63,780 bases of DNA from Pseudomonas sp. BN417 (GTDB lineage Bacteria > Pseudomonadota > Gammaproteobacteria > Pseudomonadales > Pseudomonadaceae): NCBI RefSeq assembly GCF_029871205.1, contig NZ_SSOJ01000148.1, positions 1 through 63,780 of the forward strand. Reading direction: 5' to 3'. Positions within the stretch are counted from its first letter, which is position 1, and every line of letters starts with the position of its first letter. A program made the translations under genes and the position numbers. Shown here piece by piece: positions 18,290-26,613 of the stretch. Below the pieces are notes generated by a model. The model did not search any database, was not told the DNA's origin, and worked only from the letters and a program-made list of their open reading frames with translations.

Positions 18290-18636
18290 GTAAGGTCATC
18301 GACTTCACGGCGGCGCAGCTGCGCAAGGCGTATGCCCGCCAGGACCGGACGGGCGAAGCCATCTGGTGCAAGCCAGGCTCGCCCATGGAAGAACTGGCCG
18401 CGCAGGATCCGAATGTGCGCTTCATCGATGGCGACTTCATCAACCAGCACATGGCGCAGCTGACGCTTGGTCAGCAACGGTTCGTCGCTGGCATCGCCCA
18501 GCTGAGGGCGCTGAACACGTTCGGTTACTGCACTGAAGATATCTGGTACGCACTGCTTGAGCAGTTCTTCAAGGACGTGGACGCGGGCCTCATCGAGATA
18601 CCGCCAGCGCACGGGTGCGCCGAGTTGGAGAGGTGA
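18286..18636 (+). CDS. Hypothetical protein coupled to the replication genes
   Basis: 116 residues from the ATG at 18286, which overlaps the helicase stop. The sequence is helical, starting SKVIDFTAAQLRKAYARQDR, with an acidic middle and the C-terminal GYCTEDIWYALLEQFFKDVD. I recognise no family. The tight coupling makes a role in element replication or copy control likely. The gene ends 44 bp before the stop of the oppositely oriented accessory gene. Confidence 0.8.
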   Translation: MSKVIDFTAAQLRKAYARQDRTGEAIWCKPGSPMEELAAQDPNVRFIDGDFINQHMAQLTLGQQRFVAGIAQLRALNTFGYCTEDIWYALLEQFFKDVDAGLIEIPPAHGCAELER

Positions 18637-18680
18637 CCCGGGATGACCATGTGCATCCTTCGCCGGGTGCACAGGGGCGC

Positions 18681-19448
18681 TCACCCGAACCTTTTGCCAG
18701 CCTCCTTAAGGATGCTGTCGCAGTGAAGGTCTATCGCTTCAAACAGCTGAAGAACGTTCCAGTCGTTCTGAACAGCCAGATAGGCACGGAAGCTACCTGT
18801 GATTGCCGTTGCCACGTCCAGGCCGTCAAGGTCAGCGAAAAACCGAATCACTTCTGTGCCGACTACGACATGCTGTGGTAGTTCAAACCACTCCCCCCGG
18901 AGCTCCTGGCCCGAAGTGTTGACGTAGTTAGCTTTCAATGCCCGAGCAATCACCGGGGTCAGGACTCTATGCTTGTCGTGGTTTGACAGCACATTGAGCC
19001 CTTCCAGTGGGGTGTATGAGTCATCGGTCGTGTCAAAGCTGAACGGCTGGTACTTCTCTACAAAGGCCGCGTCATCCAAGGAAACGAACCTGAAGCCTTT
19101 CTTCCCCCACTTGTCCGATTCCTTAAGTATGGGGAACTGAATTGACGGTGCCTCTTCGTCGGTAGGCTCGCGCCCAAGGTTGTGCGTCGCCAGCTGCCAC
19201 CACAAGTAATCCAGTGCACATCGGTAGTTGTGCGCTATGTCACCGATGATCAATCCGAGATCCTGCGGCAGGCTGGGGAGTGCCGTGATCCTGACCGATA
19301 TGCAGCCCCTCTCGTGGTCTGCGTGGTTCTCGATTGGTATGTCGAGCTCATACCCGTCTAGGAACTCACCGAGGCTTTCATAGATCCCAGACAGCAACTG
19401 CCTGGCCCTTTCCACCTTCAGCCAAGACTCTCTTGTAGAGAACGCCAT
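18681..19448 (-). CDS. Accessory cargo protein of unknown function (HEPN-like helical block)
   Basis: 255 residues from the ATG at 19448, which has a very strong ribosome site (AAGGAGG). Residues around 75-100 hold IGDIAHNYRCALDYLWWQLA, a helical block that also occurs in many uncharacterised proteins with a GD-x2-HN-x-R-x-ALD pattern. The rest is a mixed alpha/beta domain with a conserved-looking LSNHDKHRVL. It is single, transcribed leftward, with lower GC than the flanking phage genes, and sits where satellites keep cargo such as antiphage genes. I see no nuclease or toxin motif that settles it. Confidence 0.75.
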   Translation of the reverse strand: MAFSTRESWLKVERARQLLSGIYESLGEFLDGYELDIPIENHADHERGCISVRITALPSLPQDLGLIIGDIAHNYRCALDYLWWQLATHNLGREPTDEEAPSIQFPILKESDKWGKKGFRFVSLDDAAFVEKYQPFSFDTTDDSYTPLEGLNVLSNHDKHRVLTPVIARALKANYVNTSGQELRGEWFELPQHVVVGTEVIRFFADLDGLDVATAITGSFRAYLAVQNDWNVLQLFEAIDLHCDSILKEAGKRFG

Positions 19449-19527
19449 CCGCCACCCTCCTTATCCCGGCTCCATGCCGGTGCGCCACTAATACGCCAGC
19501 TCAGCCGAAGGCGCCACCCAAAACGAA

Positions 19528-19545
19528 GGGGCCTTGATCGGCCCC
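19528..19545 (-). terminator. Hairpin upstream of the accessory gene
   Basis: GGGGCC-ttgatc-GGCCCC. On the minus strand it is followed by TTCGTTTTGG. It could end leftward transcripts of the phage-like operon before the accessory gene. Confidence 0.4.
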
Positions 19546-19604
19546 GTCATTACGCTGTAATCCGCCCGTCACCTACAGCAACGCACGTATACGTGATTGC
19601 TAAG

Positions 19605-19736
19605 CTCGAATTGTCCTCCCCCAAGGACAGTTGCCGTCGCGGAATCGTTATGCCCGTTTCGAGGTCCGCGTTGGCATCTCTTGCTGAAGTAACCTTCCGC
19701 CACGGCGCATGTGCTCGCAGCCGTGGCGGCTCTTTT
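19605..19736 (+). ncRNA. Candidate small structured RNA, unit A
   Basis: Begins near CTCGAATTGT (19605). It contains a small hairpin TGTCC/GGACA, a second GCGGA/TCCGC pair, and a final perfect 10-bp stem CCGCCACGGC / GCCGTGGCGG (19697-19729) followed by CTCTTTT. The layout is that of a short plus-strand transcript with an intrinsic terminator. There is no convincing reading frame with a ribosome site. Confidence 0.4.
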
Positions 19737-19757
19737 CACGTCAGCCCTGCATGGCGA

Positions 19758-19858
19758 CTAGAATTGTATGGTTAGCCCCATGGCGCAAGTGGGGCTTTCG
19801 ACTGGCGCGGCATTTCCCTCCCTCATGCGATAGCTCGCAGGCCGCGCCAGCCGCTTTT
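19758..19858 (+). ncRNA. Candidate small structured RNA, unit B
   Basis: Begins CTAGAATTGT (19758), where TAGAAT could be a -10 box. It contains hairpin AGCCCCA/TGGGGCT (19774-19796) and a perfect 10-bp stem CTGGCGCGGC / GCCGCGCCAG (19802-19850) followed by CCGCTTTTT. It repeats the plan of units A and C. Confidence 0.4.
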
Positions 19859-19873
19859 TCCAGTGCGCGCCAA

Positions 19874-19955
19874 CTAGACTTTCAGTAATGGCCCCGGTGA
19901 AAGGCCACCTGGCCGCCGCAGTATAGGAACCCCATCGCTGCGGCGGCCCTTGTTG
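19874..19955 (+). ncRNA. Candidate small structured RNA, unit C
   Basis: Begins CTAGACTTTC (19874). It has a GGCC/GGCC hairpin, then a perfect 11-bp stem GGCCGCCGCAG / CTGCGGCGGCC (19911-19948) followed by CTTGTTGTG. It ends just before the stop of the leftward phage-like operon. Its tail is less T-rich than in A and B. Confidence 0.35.
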
Positions 19956-19959
19956 TGCC

Positions 19960-20235
19960 TCACACCCGCAGCTCGGCCTCCAGCATACGGCGAACCTCGC
20001 CCGGCTCGTGTTTCTCGCTCAGCAGGTAGGCACCAACGCGAATCCCGTGCAGCAACTGCCGCCGTCTCGCACGGGTGGCAGGGTCGCCGCTGAGTTCCAG
20101 CTTGAGCTGGAGTTCACGCAGCGTGTTCTCCAGCACCTGGGCCCGCACCGCCAGGGCGTCACGCCGCGTGGTGCCGCGTGTTTTGTTGCCCCGGCGATTG
20201 TCGCCCTGCGGCCGGGCTTCGGCGTCAGCTTCCAT
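19960..20235 (-). CDS. Small phage-type hypothetical protein
   Basis: 91 residues from the ATG at 20235 (AGGGGG 6 bp upstream). It is highly charged and helical: a basic N-terminal third (RPQGDNRRGNKTRGTTRRDA), then a coiled-coil-like segment (LENTLRELQLKLELSGDPATR). It is the last gene of the leftward operon, 10 bp after the scaffold-like gene. Family not recognised; a nucleic-acid-binding or assembly accessory role would fit its charge. Confidence 0.7.
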   Translation of the reverse strand: MEADAEARPQGDNRRGNKTRGTTRRDALAVRAQVLENTLRELQLKLELSGDPATRARRRQLLHGIRVGAYLLSEKHEPGEVRRMLEAELRV

Positions 20236-20245
20236 GGCACACCCC

Positions 20246-21211
20246 CTACTTGAAGAAGCGGGGTTTGTGCTGCGCGGCGAGCTGGCTCCAGTAGGCATCG
20301 AACTCAGTGTCACTCATCGCCGCCAACTGCTCTGTAGTGATATCGCCCGGAGCACCGCCGGCATTGCCCAGATTGGAAGGGGCTGGCCGGTACGCCGCAG
20401 GGGCTGCCGCAGGCCGGGCCTGGCGTTGTGCTGGTGCACCGCTGCCTTGCCAGCCACGGGCCAGGGCACGGGAATACAGCCATTGCACCGGACTGACGCC
20501 TTGCGCCCTGCAATGCTGCGTCGCCTGGCCAAGCGCGACGGCCTGCACCAGTTCCAGCTGTTGCGGTGTAGCCCCTGGATACTGCGCCCGGAGCTGTTGA
20601 GTAACCTGATGCTGCAGGAAACCGACTGCCTCAACATAATCAGGTTGACGGCTGGCGAAATCGGCTTCTTCGGCCTGGATCGATTCCCCGATCTGGGCCA
20701 GTTCGGCGCGAACCTGCTGTATCTGCACCGCCTGCTGTTGTGCCTGGACCTGGGCCTGCTGGCCGGCCTGGATCTGTTCCAACCGCTGCGCGAATTGTTC
20801 ACGCAAAGCCGCTACGTGACCTTCGGGGTCTTCCGAGAAACTCGGAATCGCAGCCTCGGCGGCCGCCCGCTGCGCGGCTTGCTGCTGCGCCTGCAGGTGC
20901 TGGGCGAACTGCGCCAGCTGCTGCTCCACAGCCGCGCGCTGCTGACGTGCCTGTTCCAGCTGCGCCTGTGCCTCCTGGCGCTTGGCGCGCTCTTCCTTCA
21001 ACGCACCCAGTGGTACCTGGCGTTGGGTGTCGTGGTGCCGGTCGTAGTCCTCGACGTCGCCGGCCAGGTCGTCAGGCACCGGGGCGCCGTCGTACGCAAT
21101 ATCATCGTCAGTGAGGCCCACGGTGCCGGTGATTTCGGCGGCCCAGCTGCTTTCGATTGGGGTTTCTTCCGACTGGAAATCATCGGACCCGAGAACGTCA
21201 TCGAGAGACAT
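20246..21211 (-). CDS. Phage scaffold-like protein
   Basis: 321 residues. The N-terminus is very acidic (SLDDVLGSDDFQSEE, DDLAGDVEDYDRHHD), the centre is a long Gln/Ala-rich coiled coil (residues about 70-185), a helical VSPVQWLYSRALARGW block follows, and the end reads MSDTEFDAYWSQLAAQHKP. The combination of an acidic head, coiled coil, Y-x-RA-A-RG block and a short D-EFD-W tail is how podovirus-type scaffolding proteins look to me, but I could not search it. A scaffold gene normally sits next to the capsid gene; here the neighbours on both sides are small unknown genes and no capsid gene is present. Confidence 0.6.
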   Translation of the reverse strand: MSLDDVLGSDDFQSEETPIESSWAAEITGTVGLTDDDIAYDGAPVPDDLAGDVEDYDRHHDTQRQVPLGALKEERAKRQEAQAQLEQARQQRAAVEQQLAQFAQHLQAQQQAAQRAAAEAAIPSFSEDPEGHVAALREQFAQRLEQIQAGQQAQVQAQQQAVQIQQVRAELAQIGESIQAEEADFASRQPDYVEAVGFLQHQVTQQLRAQYPGATPQQLELVQAVALGQATQHCRAQGVSPVQWLYSRALARGWQGSGAPAQRQARPAAAPAAYRPAPSNLGNAGGAPGDITTEQLAAMSDTEFDAYWSQLAAQHKPRFFK

Positions 21212-21214
21212 TTG

Positions 21215-21829
21215 TCATTTCCTCTTGGAGGTTTTGCGGGTGGCGTAGATGGGCGCGGCGGACTGGGCCAGCAGAGTTTCGATGCTGACGTCAGGCGTAG
21301 CCTCCGGGGCCGCTGGCGTGGATTCCTGGGCGACTTCGACTACAGGCACAGCCTGTGCCGGGGCGTTGCCGTAGCGCGCCTGGAGGGCGGCGGCGCCGGC
21401 CTGGGCGCTCTGGCGCGCGGCCTTCTTCTGCATGGCTTCGGATAGCTCGGCCTGGAGCTTGGCCACCTTGTTCCGGTGTTCGAGGAACGCTTTGTATTCG
21501 GCGACTTCCGCATCACTCAATGGCGTGCGTGTGATCTGCACCGTGGACCAACTGGAAACTCTGCCGGTCCGTATCTTCAAGCGTTCGGCGCGGGCGATCT
21601 TGATCAGGTTGTCCAGCATCCATGCTTCCGCAAGAAGCGCGGAACCGGTGACGAAGGACAACGTAGGTGGCGGATCAAGCAAGTCGTTGATCGGCACAAG
21701 AGGCGCCTTCAGCTTCACGGCAAAGCCACCGTCCGCTGTCGGTTCGATGCTGCCCCTGGTGAAATCTACGGCGTTGAAATCCGCGTCCTTCCGGAGCTGT
21801 GCAAGCTGCGCAATGTCGTACATGGTCAT
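21215..21829 (-). CDS. Phage-type hypothetical protein
   Basis: 204 residues; starts TMYDIAQLAQLRKDADFN, has a beta-rich N-terminal half, a helical coiled-coil part (LEHRNKVAKLQAELSEAMQ) and a Pro/Ala-rich linker to a short basic C-terminus (TRKTSKRK). The start codon overlaps the stop of the preceding gene (ATGA). It is 3 bp upstream of the scaffold-like gene. Function unknown; its position suggests a virion or assembly role. Confidence 0.75.
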   Translation of the reverse strand: MTMYDIAQLAQLRKDADFNAVDFTRGSIEPTADGGFAVKLKAPLVPINDLLDPPPTLSFVTGSALLAEAWMLDNLIKIARAERLKIRTGRVSSWSTVQITRTPLSDAEVAEYKAFLEHRNKVAKLQAELSEAMQKKAARQSAQAGAAALQARYGNAPAQAVPVVEVAQESTPAAPEATPDVSIETLLAQSAAPIYATRKTSKRK

Positions 21830-22083
21830 GCCCCCTCTTTGAGTTCGGCCAGCTGCGCTTTCAATCGCTCAAGCTCGGCGTCCCGTTTTTGCTTCATGCG
21901 CCCCGGCTCGCGACGTTGCTGGGCCTCCAATCGCGACAAACTCTCCCGGGCTGCATGCCAGGCTTGCTGTGCCTTGGGCAGTTCGTCGCGCAGGAATTCG
22001 GCGGCCTTCTGCATTTCGTCGTACTTGGCCCGGGCGACACGCACAGCGGCGCGCGCCTGGTCGATCTGTTCTTGCCTGGTCAT
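21826..22083 (-). CDS. Small coiled-coil protein
   Basis: 85 residues, almost entirely a charged helix (TRQEQIDQARAAVRVARAKY through LERLKAQLAELKEGA), so a coiled coil is nearly certain. It overlaps the genes on both sides by 4 bp (ATGA junctions). A structural helper or assembly factor is plausible. An upstream in-frame extension to 22260 lies within the 1118-residue gene and is not needed. Confidence 0.75.
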   Translation of the reverse strand: MTRQEQIDQARAAVRVARAKYDEMQKAAEFLRDELPKAQQAWHAARESLSRLEAQQRREPGRMKQKRDAELERLKAQLAELKEGA

Positions 22084-25000
22084 TTGCGGGCACTCCTGAC
22101 GATTTTCGGTAGAAGTTTCATCTTCACGGCGTCGCGGGCCTCGCGCGCCAGCTTGCTTAGCCTGTCGCGCTTCTGGTCGTCGTTCAGCCGTTTCCAGTTC
22201 GACGAAGCCATGGCCTGCCTGACCTTGTTGTGCAGGAGCCGACCGCGCAGCTGCGCCCACTCGCGCTGTAGTTCAGCGGTCAACGGGTATTCTTTCTTGG
22301 CGTTGGCGATGCTGGTTGGCACCTCGGGCGGTGCCCATCCAAGGCGGTCCACTTCAATGTCGAGCGGATCGTTGGACGCCTCGGACGAGCGCACACCGCC
22401 GATCATGTAGGCGAGGCCCTGGGCGGGGTTGCGCACCGGGCGGCCGAACATGTCGAGCTTTTCGGACAGCTGCTGACGCAAGCCGGGAGTGCGATACATG
22501 ATCGATTCAGTCAGCCCCTCGGGTTGGCGCATGTAAGGATCTGCTGCGCTGGCGGCCTGACTGAGGATGGAGAGCGGCTGCACAAGGCTGGCGCCGAGGC
22601 GGGTGCCGAATCCGGCGCCGTACTGCTCCGGCCTGCTGAGCGCATTTAGAAAATCGTTGAGCCCGCGCATGAAACTCTTCTGCAAAATGTTCTGGTAGAA
22701 GGTGCCCATCACCTGGCCGGCGACCTCTGCGGCGTCCTTGTGCGTGGTGTCCATCCGGGTCAAATCCGTGGCAAGACCTAACCAACTGGAAAACGGCTCC
22801 AGTCGCTGATAGCTGACCCAGCGATCCCCGATCCGCACACTGAAGGGCTGCTTGCCGCTGTTGTAGAAGGCTTCACGCTCTTTCTCATCCGATGGTGCAC
22901 TGCCTGTCAGCTGTCCCGTTGCGGCCATCTGCGCGGCCACGGCAACCATGCTCGCAGCCGTCAGCACACGGGCAACGGCCTGCTCCTGGCGTGCCTGACC
23001 ATGCTTGCCGCGAAACTCTTCGTAGGTTTCACGTCGGGCAAGATCACCCGTGACGGTGTGCACTATGTTGCTGGGAGTTCTGGTGAAGGGCGCGAGCAAC
23101 CCGAGTATGGGCATCCGCTGCTTGGCGACTTGGAACCCTTGCACAAGGGCGCCGGCCTTGCTGTTGAAGGTCATCCGCGCGGCGTGGCGGCCAGCATCCT
23201 CGATAATTTCCGGGGTCGGGTTCGCGTAGAGCTGCTGGGTGCGACCCTGCACAGTTACGCCAGCCGGCAGCTTGCCGTCGCGCTTCTCGGCAAGCGCTGT
23301 CCGGTGCGCCGAGGCGTAGCGTTCTGCACCCGCGTTGATCGTCCCGAAGAGGCTGTCGCCAGCAGCCAGGGCTCGGAATGGAATGCCGAACATGCGCTGC
23401 ATCTTGGGGGCATTGGGATCCGCAGACAGGCCAACGCTGGTCTGGATATCGTCCAAGTTCACTGACATGACATTCTGCGATTCGCCGGTCTGCCAGCCTT
23501 TGGTGGCGGCCCGTAGCCCGTCCAGCACAGAGCCTGCCAGGCCCGCCGTGTAGGCGTTCGCTTCGCCAAAGGTGGTGGCACCGGGCAAACCTACAGCGCG
23601 CTTGGCCGTGCCGATGCCTGCCGCGACATAGCGCTGACCAACGCCCAAGGGCAGCATGCCGAGGTTCCCGACAAAGTTGGCGGTGTGGGTTCCCAGACCA
23701 GTCAGGAGGGCGCTACGCCAGTAAAAATCGATAAGGCCAGGCCCACCTTTCAACACCTTGCCCGCGCCCTTGAGTCCGCCGGCCTTGATGGCTTCACCCA
23801 ATGCACCGGCTAGCTTGTCCACGTTATCGGCGCCGCCGGCTTTCTCCAGTGCCTTGGCGATATCACTCGCCTGGCCGAGGTTCGGCGTCCGGCGGAGAGC
23901 GGCTAATGCGCGGCCCGCTTCCGCGCGCGTGGCCATCAGTGCACTGGCTGCCCGGCGATAGTCGTCGATGTGCTCGACAAACAGTGCCTTGTCAGCGTCG
24001 GTCGCCTGGCGGTTGGCTATGCGCTGCTGTAGATCCAGGATGGAAGCCAGGCGGTTGCGCACAAGGTCAGTGCCGGCAAAGATCTGCTCGGCGTTCCAAG
24101 TCTGGCCTATCTGGTGCGTGAGCGATTGGGCCTTCGCGCCCTCCAAGCCAATCAAATCGGCGAGCTTGCGCTGCTCATCCAGGGGGAGAACACCACGACG
24201 CCGGGCTTCGATGTCGGCTTCACTCGGGCGCAGCAGGTCGAGCGTCTGGGTGCGTTGCTCGCCCTGGACACCAAGCTTGTCCAGCAGCGGGGAAATGTCC
24301 TGCGAGGCTGCGAATGGAATCGCCGGGCTCGGGGCTGGTTGAGCAAGGGCCGGCGCCGGGGCTGCGGGCGCGCTGGCGGCTTGCTGCGGTGCCATGGGTG
24401 CCGAAGGTACAGCCTGCGCTTGCGCCTGCTGTATGGGCTGCTGGGTGACCAGATCGGGCGCTTGCACAGGTTGGCCAACGGCAGGGCGACGAAGGCCAGC
24501 TGCGCCCCCCATCAGGCCGCCGACGACACCGCCCATAGCAGCGGCTTGGCCTACACCTTCCATGGGCTGGCGGCCCTGGGCGATGTTGCCAAGCACCTGT
24601 TCCTGGGCTGACTGCGAAAGCTCTTCTATCGACTCGATACCGGCCCCGGCAAGCACTCGGTTAACCAGGCCCTTCGCCACGTTCACGCCATCAACGCCGG
24701 CTAGCTGGGCGTCGATATCAGCGATGCCCATGGCACGGCCGAGGCGAGCCCCGGCGGCACCGAGCAGGCCCGTTAGCGCACCGGCACCGACAGCTAGACC
24801 AGCCTGGCCTGCGGTCAATCCGCCCGTGGTTTGCCTCGTTTGTTCGGCCTGTTGGCCAGCACTGACGGCGCCCTCGCCGATGCCGGCGGCTGCAATGGCA
24901 GGTACGGCACGGCCGGCGAGCTGACCAGCTGCGACAACGCCACGGCCTACGCCACCACCCAACAGCATCGAGGGTGCAGCCTGGGCCAGGGCTTCGGTTA

Positions 25001-25436
25001 TCAGACGCGGATTGCCCAGCACGGATTGGATGGTGCCGGTAAAACCTTGCGCCTGTTCCAGTTCGCGGCGTGCCTGCTGCAGTTCGGGCGTGTCCTGCTG
25101 GTTCAGGCGTGCATCGGCCTGGCGCGGATTGTAGTAGCCGGACTGTTCGGCAAGCTGGCCAGCTGCACCACCGGACAGAATGTCGGCAATGCCGACCCCG
25201 GCTTGAGCTGCACCACCTACGCCACGCAACAGGCCGCGCCCAACATCGCCGAGGGCGGTCGGCGCGTGATCCTGCGTCATGGTCTGCGGCAGTTGGTGAC
25301 GGCCTACACGCTGGACGCCCTGCGGTTGCACAAGGGCATCATCCGCTTCGTCGCCAAAGCTGGACACGACGCGGGCCGGTGCCTGGGGCATGCTCACTGC
25401 ATCGTCGTCACTGTCGCCGAAGCTGCTGATGGCCAT
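22080..25436 (-). CDS. Large phage internal-virion / ejection-like protein
   Basis: 1118 residues. The N-terminus has a short repeated motif (ISSFGDSDDDA and VSSFGDEADDA). Residues about 60-330 are Gly/Ala-rich with many weakly hydrophobic helices (GRGLLRGVGGAAQAGVGIAD, AGLAVGAGALTGLLGAAGARL). The C-terminal half has helical blocks such as QVAKQRMPILGLLAPFTRTP and NILQKSFMRGLNDFLNAL, which resemble the polyvalent large phage proteins (LPD38-like region) that are packed in virions and enter the cell with the DNA. There is no lysozyme or protease motif that I can see. It is 6 bp downstream of the 325-residue gene. It takes up almost a quarter of the element, so it is probably important for its transfer. 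Confidence 0.65.
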   Translation of the reverse strand: MAISSFGDSDDDAVSMPQAPARVVSSFGDEADDALVQPQGVQRVGRHQLPQTMTQDHAPTALGDVGRGLLRGVGGAAQAGVGIADILSGGAAGQLAEQSGYYNPRQADARLNQQDTPELQQARRELEQAQGFTGTIQSVLGNPRLITEALAQAAPSMLLGGGVGRGVVAAGQLAGRAVPAIAAAGIGEGAVSAGQQAEQTRQTTGGLTAGQAGLAVGAGALTGLLGAAGARLGRAMGIADIDAQLAGVDGVNVAKGLVNRVLAGAGIESIEELSQSAQEQVLGNIAQGRQPMEGVGQAAAMGGVVGGLMGGAAGLRRPAVGQPVQAPDLVTQQPIQQAQAQAVPSAPMAPQQAASAPAAPAPALAQPAPSPAIPFAASQDISPLLDKLGVQGEQRTQTLDLLRPSEADIEARRRGVLPLDEQRKLADLIGLEGAKAQSLTHQIGQTWNAEQIFAGTDLVRNRLASILDLQQRIANRQATDADKALFVEHIDDYRRAASALMATRAEAGRALAALRRTPNLGQASDIAKALEKAGGADNVDKLAGALGEAIKAGGLKGAGKVLKGGPGLIDFYWRSALLTGLGTHTANFVGNLGMLPLGVGQRYVAAGIGTAKRAVGLPGATTFGEANAYTAGLAGSVLDGLRAATKGWQTGESQNVMSVNLDDIQTSVGLSADPNAPKMQRMFGIPFRALAAGDSLFGTINAGAERYASAHRTALAEKRDGKLPAGVTVQGRTQQLYANPTPEIIEDAGRHAARMTFNSKAGALVQGFQVAKQRMPILGLLAPFTRTPSNIVHTVTGDLARRETYEEFRGKHGQARQEQAVARVLTAASMVAVAAQMAATGQLTGSAPSDEKEREAFYNSGKQPFSVRIGDRWVSYQRLEPFSSWLGLATDLTRMDTTHKDAAEVAGQVMGTFYQNILQKSFMRGLNDFLNALSRPEQYGAGFGTRLGASLVQPLSILSQAASAADPYMRQPEGLTESIMYRTPGLRQQLSEKLDMFGRPVRNPAQGLAYMIGGVRSSEASNDPLDIEVDRLGWAPPEVPTSIANAKKEYPLTAELQREWAQLRGRLLHNKVRQAMASSNWKRLNDDQKRDRLSKLAREARDAVKMKLLPKIVRSARK

Positions 25437-25442
25437 GATCGT

Positions 25443-26420
25443 TTAGCTCCGGCCCTTGGCTTTCTTGGTGAAGATGCCGCCGTTTTTCGGGTCGACGTAC
25501 AACGCACCTACGGGCAGCGCGTCGTACTCGGCCTGAGTCTTCGGGGTGGCCGGGGCGTTGGCATCGGCAGCGGATACTGCAGGCCGCTTGGGAGTGACGG
25601 AGCCTGCACCAGCCATTGGCAGCGCCTGACTACCAGGCTGGTCAGTGGCTTGCGGCGGGGCCGGCCGTTGGCTGGGGATGTAGTTGGCCATGGGCGCCGA
25701 TCCCGGGAGGCCGGGCACAGCGGGGCCAGGGCCAGCGTTCACGTCGGGCACGTCCTGGCCTTCGGTCGGAACGTTGTTCAGGATCTCGTCTAGCGGGTCG
25801 GCCTTAGCCTGGCTGCGGCTGAAGGGGGTGCCGAAGGGTTCGTATTTGCCGGTCTGAGGGTTGAACTTGTGGCGTTGTATCCGGCCATCGGCCAGGGGTT
25901 CGTCGAGGGTCTGGCGCATGCTAGGTGCCTTCTGCCCCTGTGCACCGCCGGCCTGCTGGGCGCGTTGCCGGGCCAGGTCCAAGCGTTGCTGCTGCATGTC
26001 GAGCTGGGCGTCACGATGTGCCTGCGCGTTGCCGGCGTTCTGCGCGGAAATGACCTGCTGTGGCTCAGCACCGTACTGCGCCATGGCACGGGCCAGCGGG
26101 CCCAGCTGTTCAAGGAACGATGGATCCTGCATACGACGCTGCAAGTCCGCATTGCGCTGGGCTTCCACCTGGCGGGCCTCCATGGCGGCGCGCTGCTGGT
26201 CCACGAGCACCTGGCGGTATTGCTGCATCTGCTGCGCCTGGAGCTGGGCCTGGCGCTGGTCCATGAACCCGCCGGCAGCTTGTGCCAGGCGCTGGCCGGT
26301 GGACATTTGCTGGGCTTGCGGGCCCCCAGCTTGGAGCAGTTGCAAACCAAGCATCAGCCTGGGGTCACCCAGCATCTTGTCGAGCGTTTCGGGATTCAGC
26401 ATCTGTGCGAGCGTTGCCAT
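25443..26420 (-). CDS. Phage internal-virion-like protein
   Basis: 325 residues from the ATG at 26420 (GAGGT 8 bp upstream). It begins ATLAQMLNPETLDKMLGDPR, then a long Gln-rich helix (residues about 50-165) and a Pro/Ala-rich part, and ends YDALPVGALYVDPKNGGIFT with a basic tail. The final ALPVGALYVDP motif is common at the end of podovirus internal or head-tail proteins. It lies immediately upstream of the 1118-residue gene, as paired ejection proteins often do. No enzymatic motif seen. Confidence 0.65.
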   Translation of the reverse strand: MATLAQMLNPETLDKMLGDPRLMLGLQLLQAGGPQAQQMSTGQRLAQAAGGFMDQRQAQLQAQQMQQYRQVLVDQQRAAMEARQVEAQRNADLQRRMQDPSFLEQLGPLARAMAQYGAEPQQVISAQNAGNAQAHRDAQLDMQQQRLDLARQRAQQAGGAQGQKAPSMRQTLDEPLADGRIQRHKFNPQTGKYEPFGTPFSRSQAKADPLDEILNNVPTEGQDVPDVNAGPGPAVPGLPGSAPMANYIPSQRPAPPQATDQPGSQALPMAGAGSVTPKRPAVSAADANAPATPKTQAEYDALPVGALYVDPKNGGIFTKKAKGRS

Positions 26421-26430
26421 GGTGGTGACC

Positions 26431-26613
26431 TCAATGGAGCGTGTGGATGCCGGTGTTGCGCTCATGCACGGCCCAGAGCAACGCCGCGCTAAAGCTTTCT
26501 TCGGCGGTGGTCGGTTGGCACAACACGTTGGTAAATCCGTACATGGCCAGCATGTCCGGCAGCGGCTTATCGTTCAGGGCGGCCAAGGCATCGGCCAGGG
26601 GCGAGTCACTCAT
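26431..26613 (-). CDS. Small hypothetical protein
   Basis: 60 residues, soluble and helical (SDSPLADALAALNDKPLPDM at the start). It overlaps the end of the Cys-rich gene by 8 bp and precedes the internal-virion-like gene by 10 bp, so it belongs to the same operon. Family not recognised. Confidence 0.6.
   Translation of the reverse strand: MSDSPLADALAALNDKPLPDMLAMYGFTNVLCQPTTAEESFSAALLWAVHERNTGIHTLH

Noticed and set aside
18615-18881. 88-codon plus-strand frame after the replication genes
   Set aside because: Mostly antisense to the accessory gene at 18681-19448 and lacks a ribosome site.
20075-21445. 456-codon plus-strand frame over the scaffold-like gene
   Set aside because: Antisense to genes with proper ribosome sites and ATGA couplings. 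The Leu/Arg-rich translation is what antisense of Gln/Ala-rich DNA gives.
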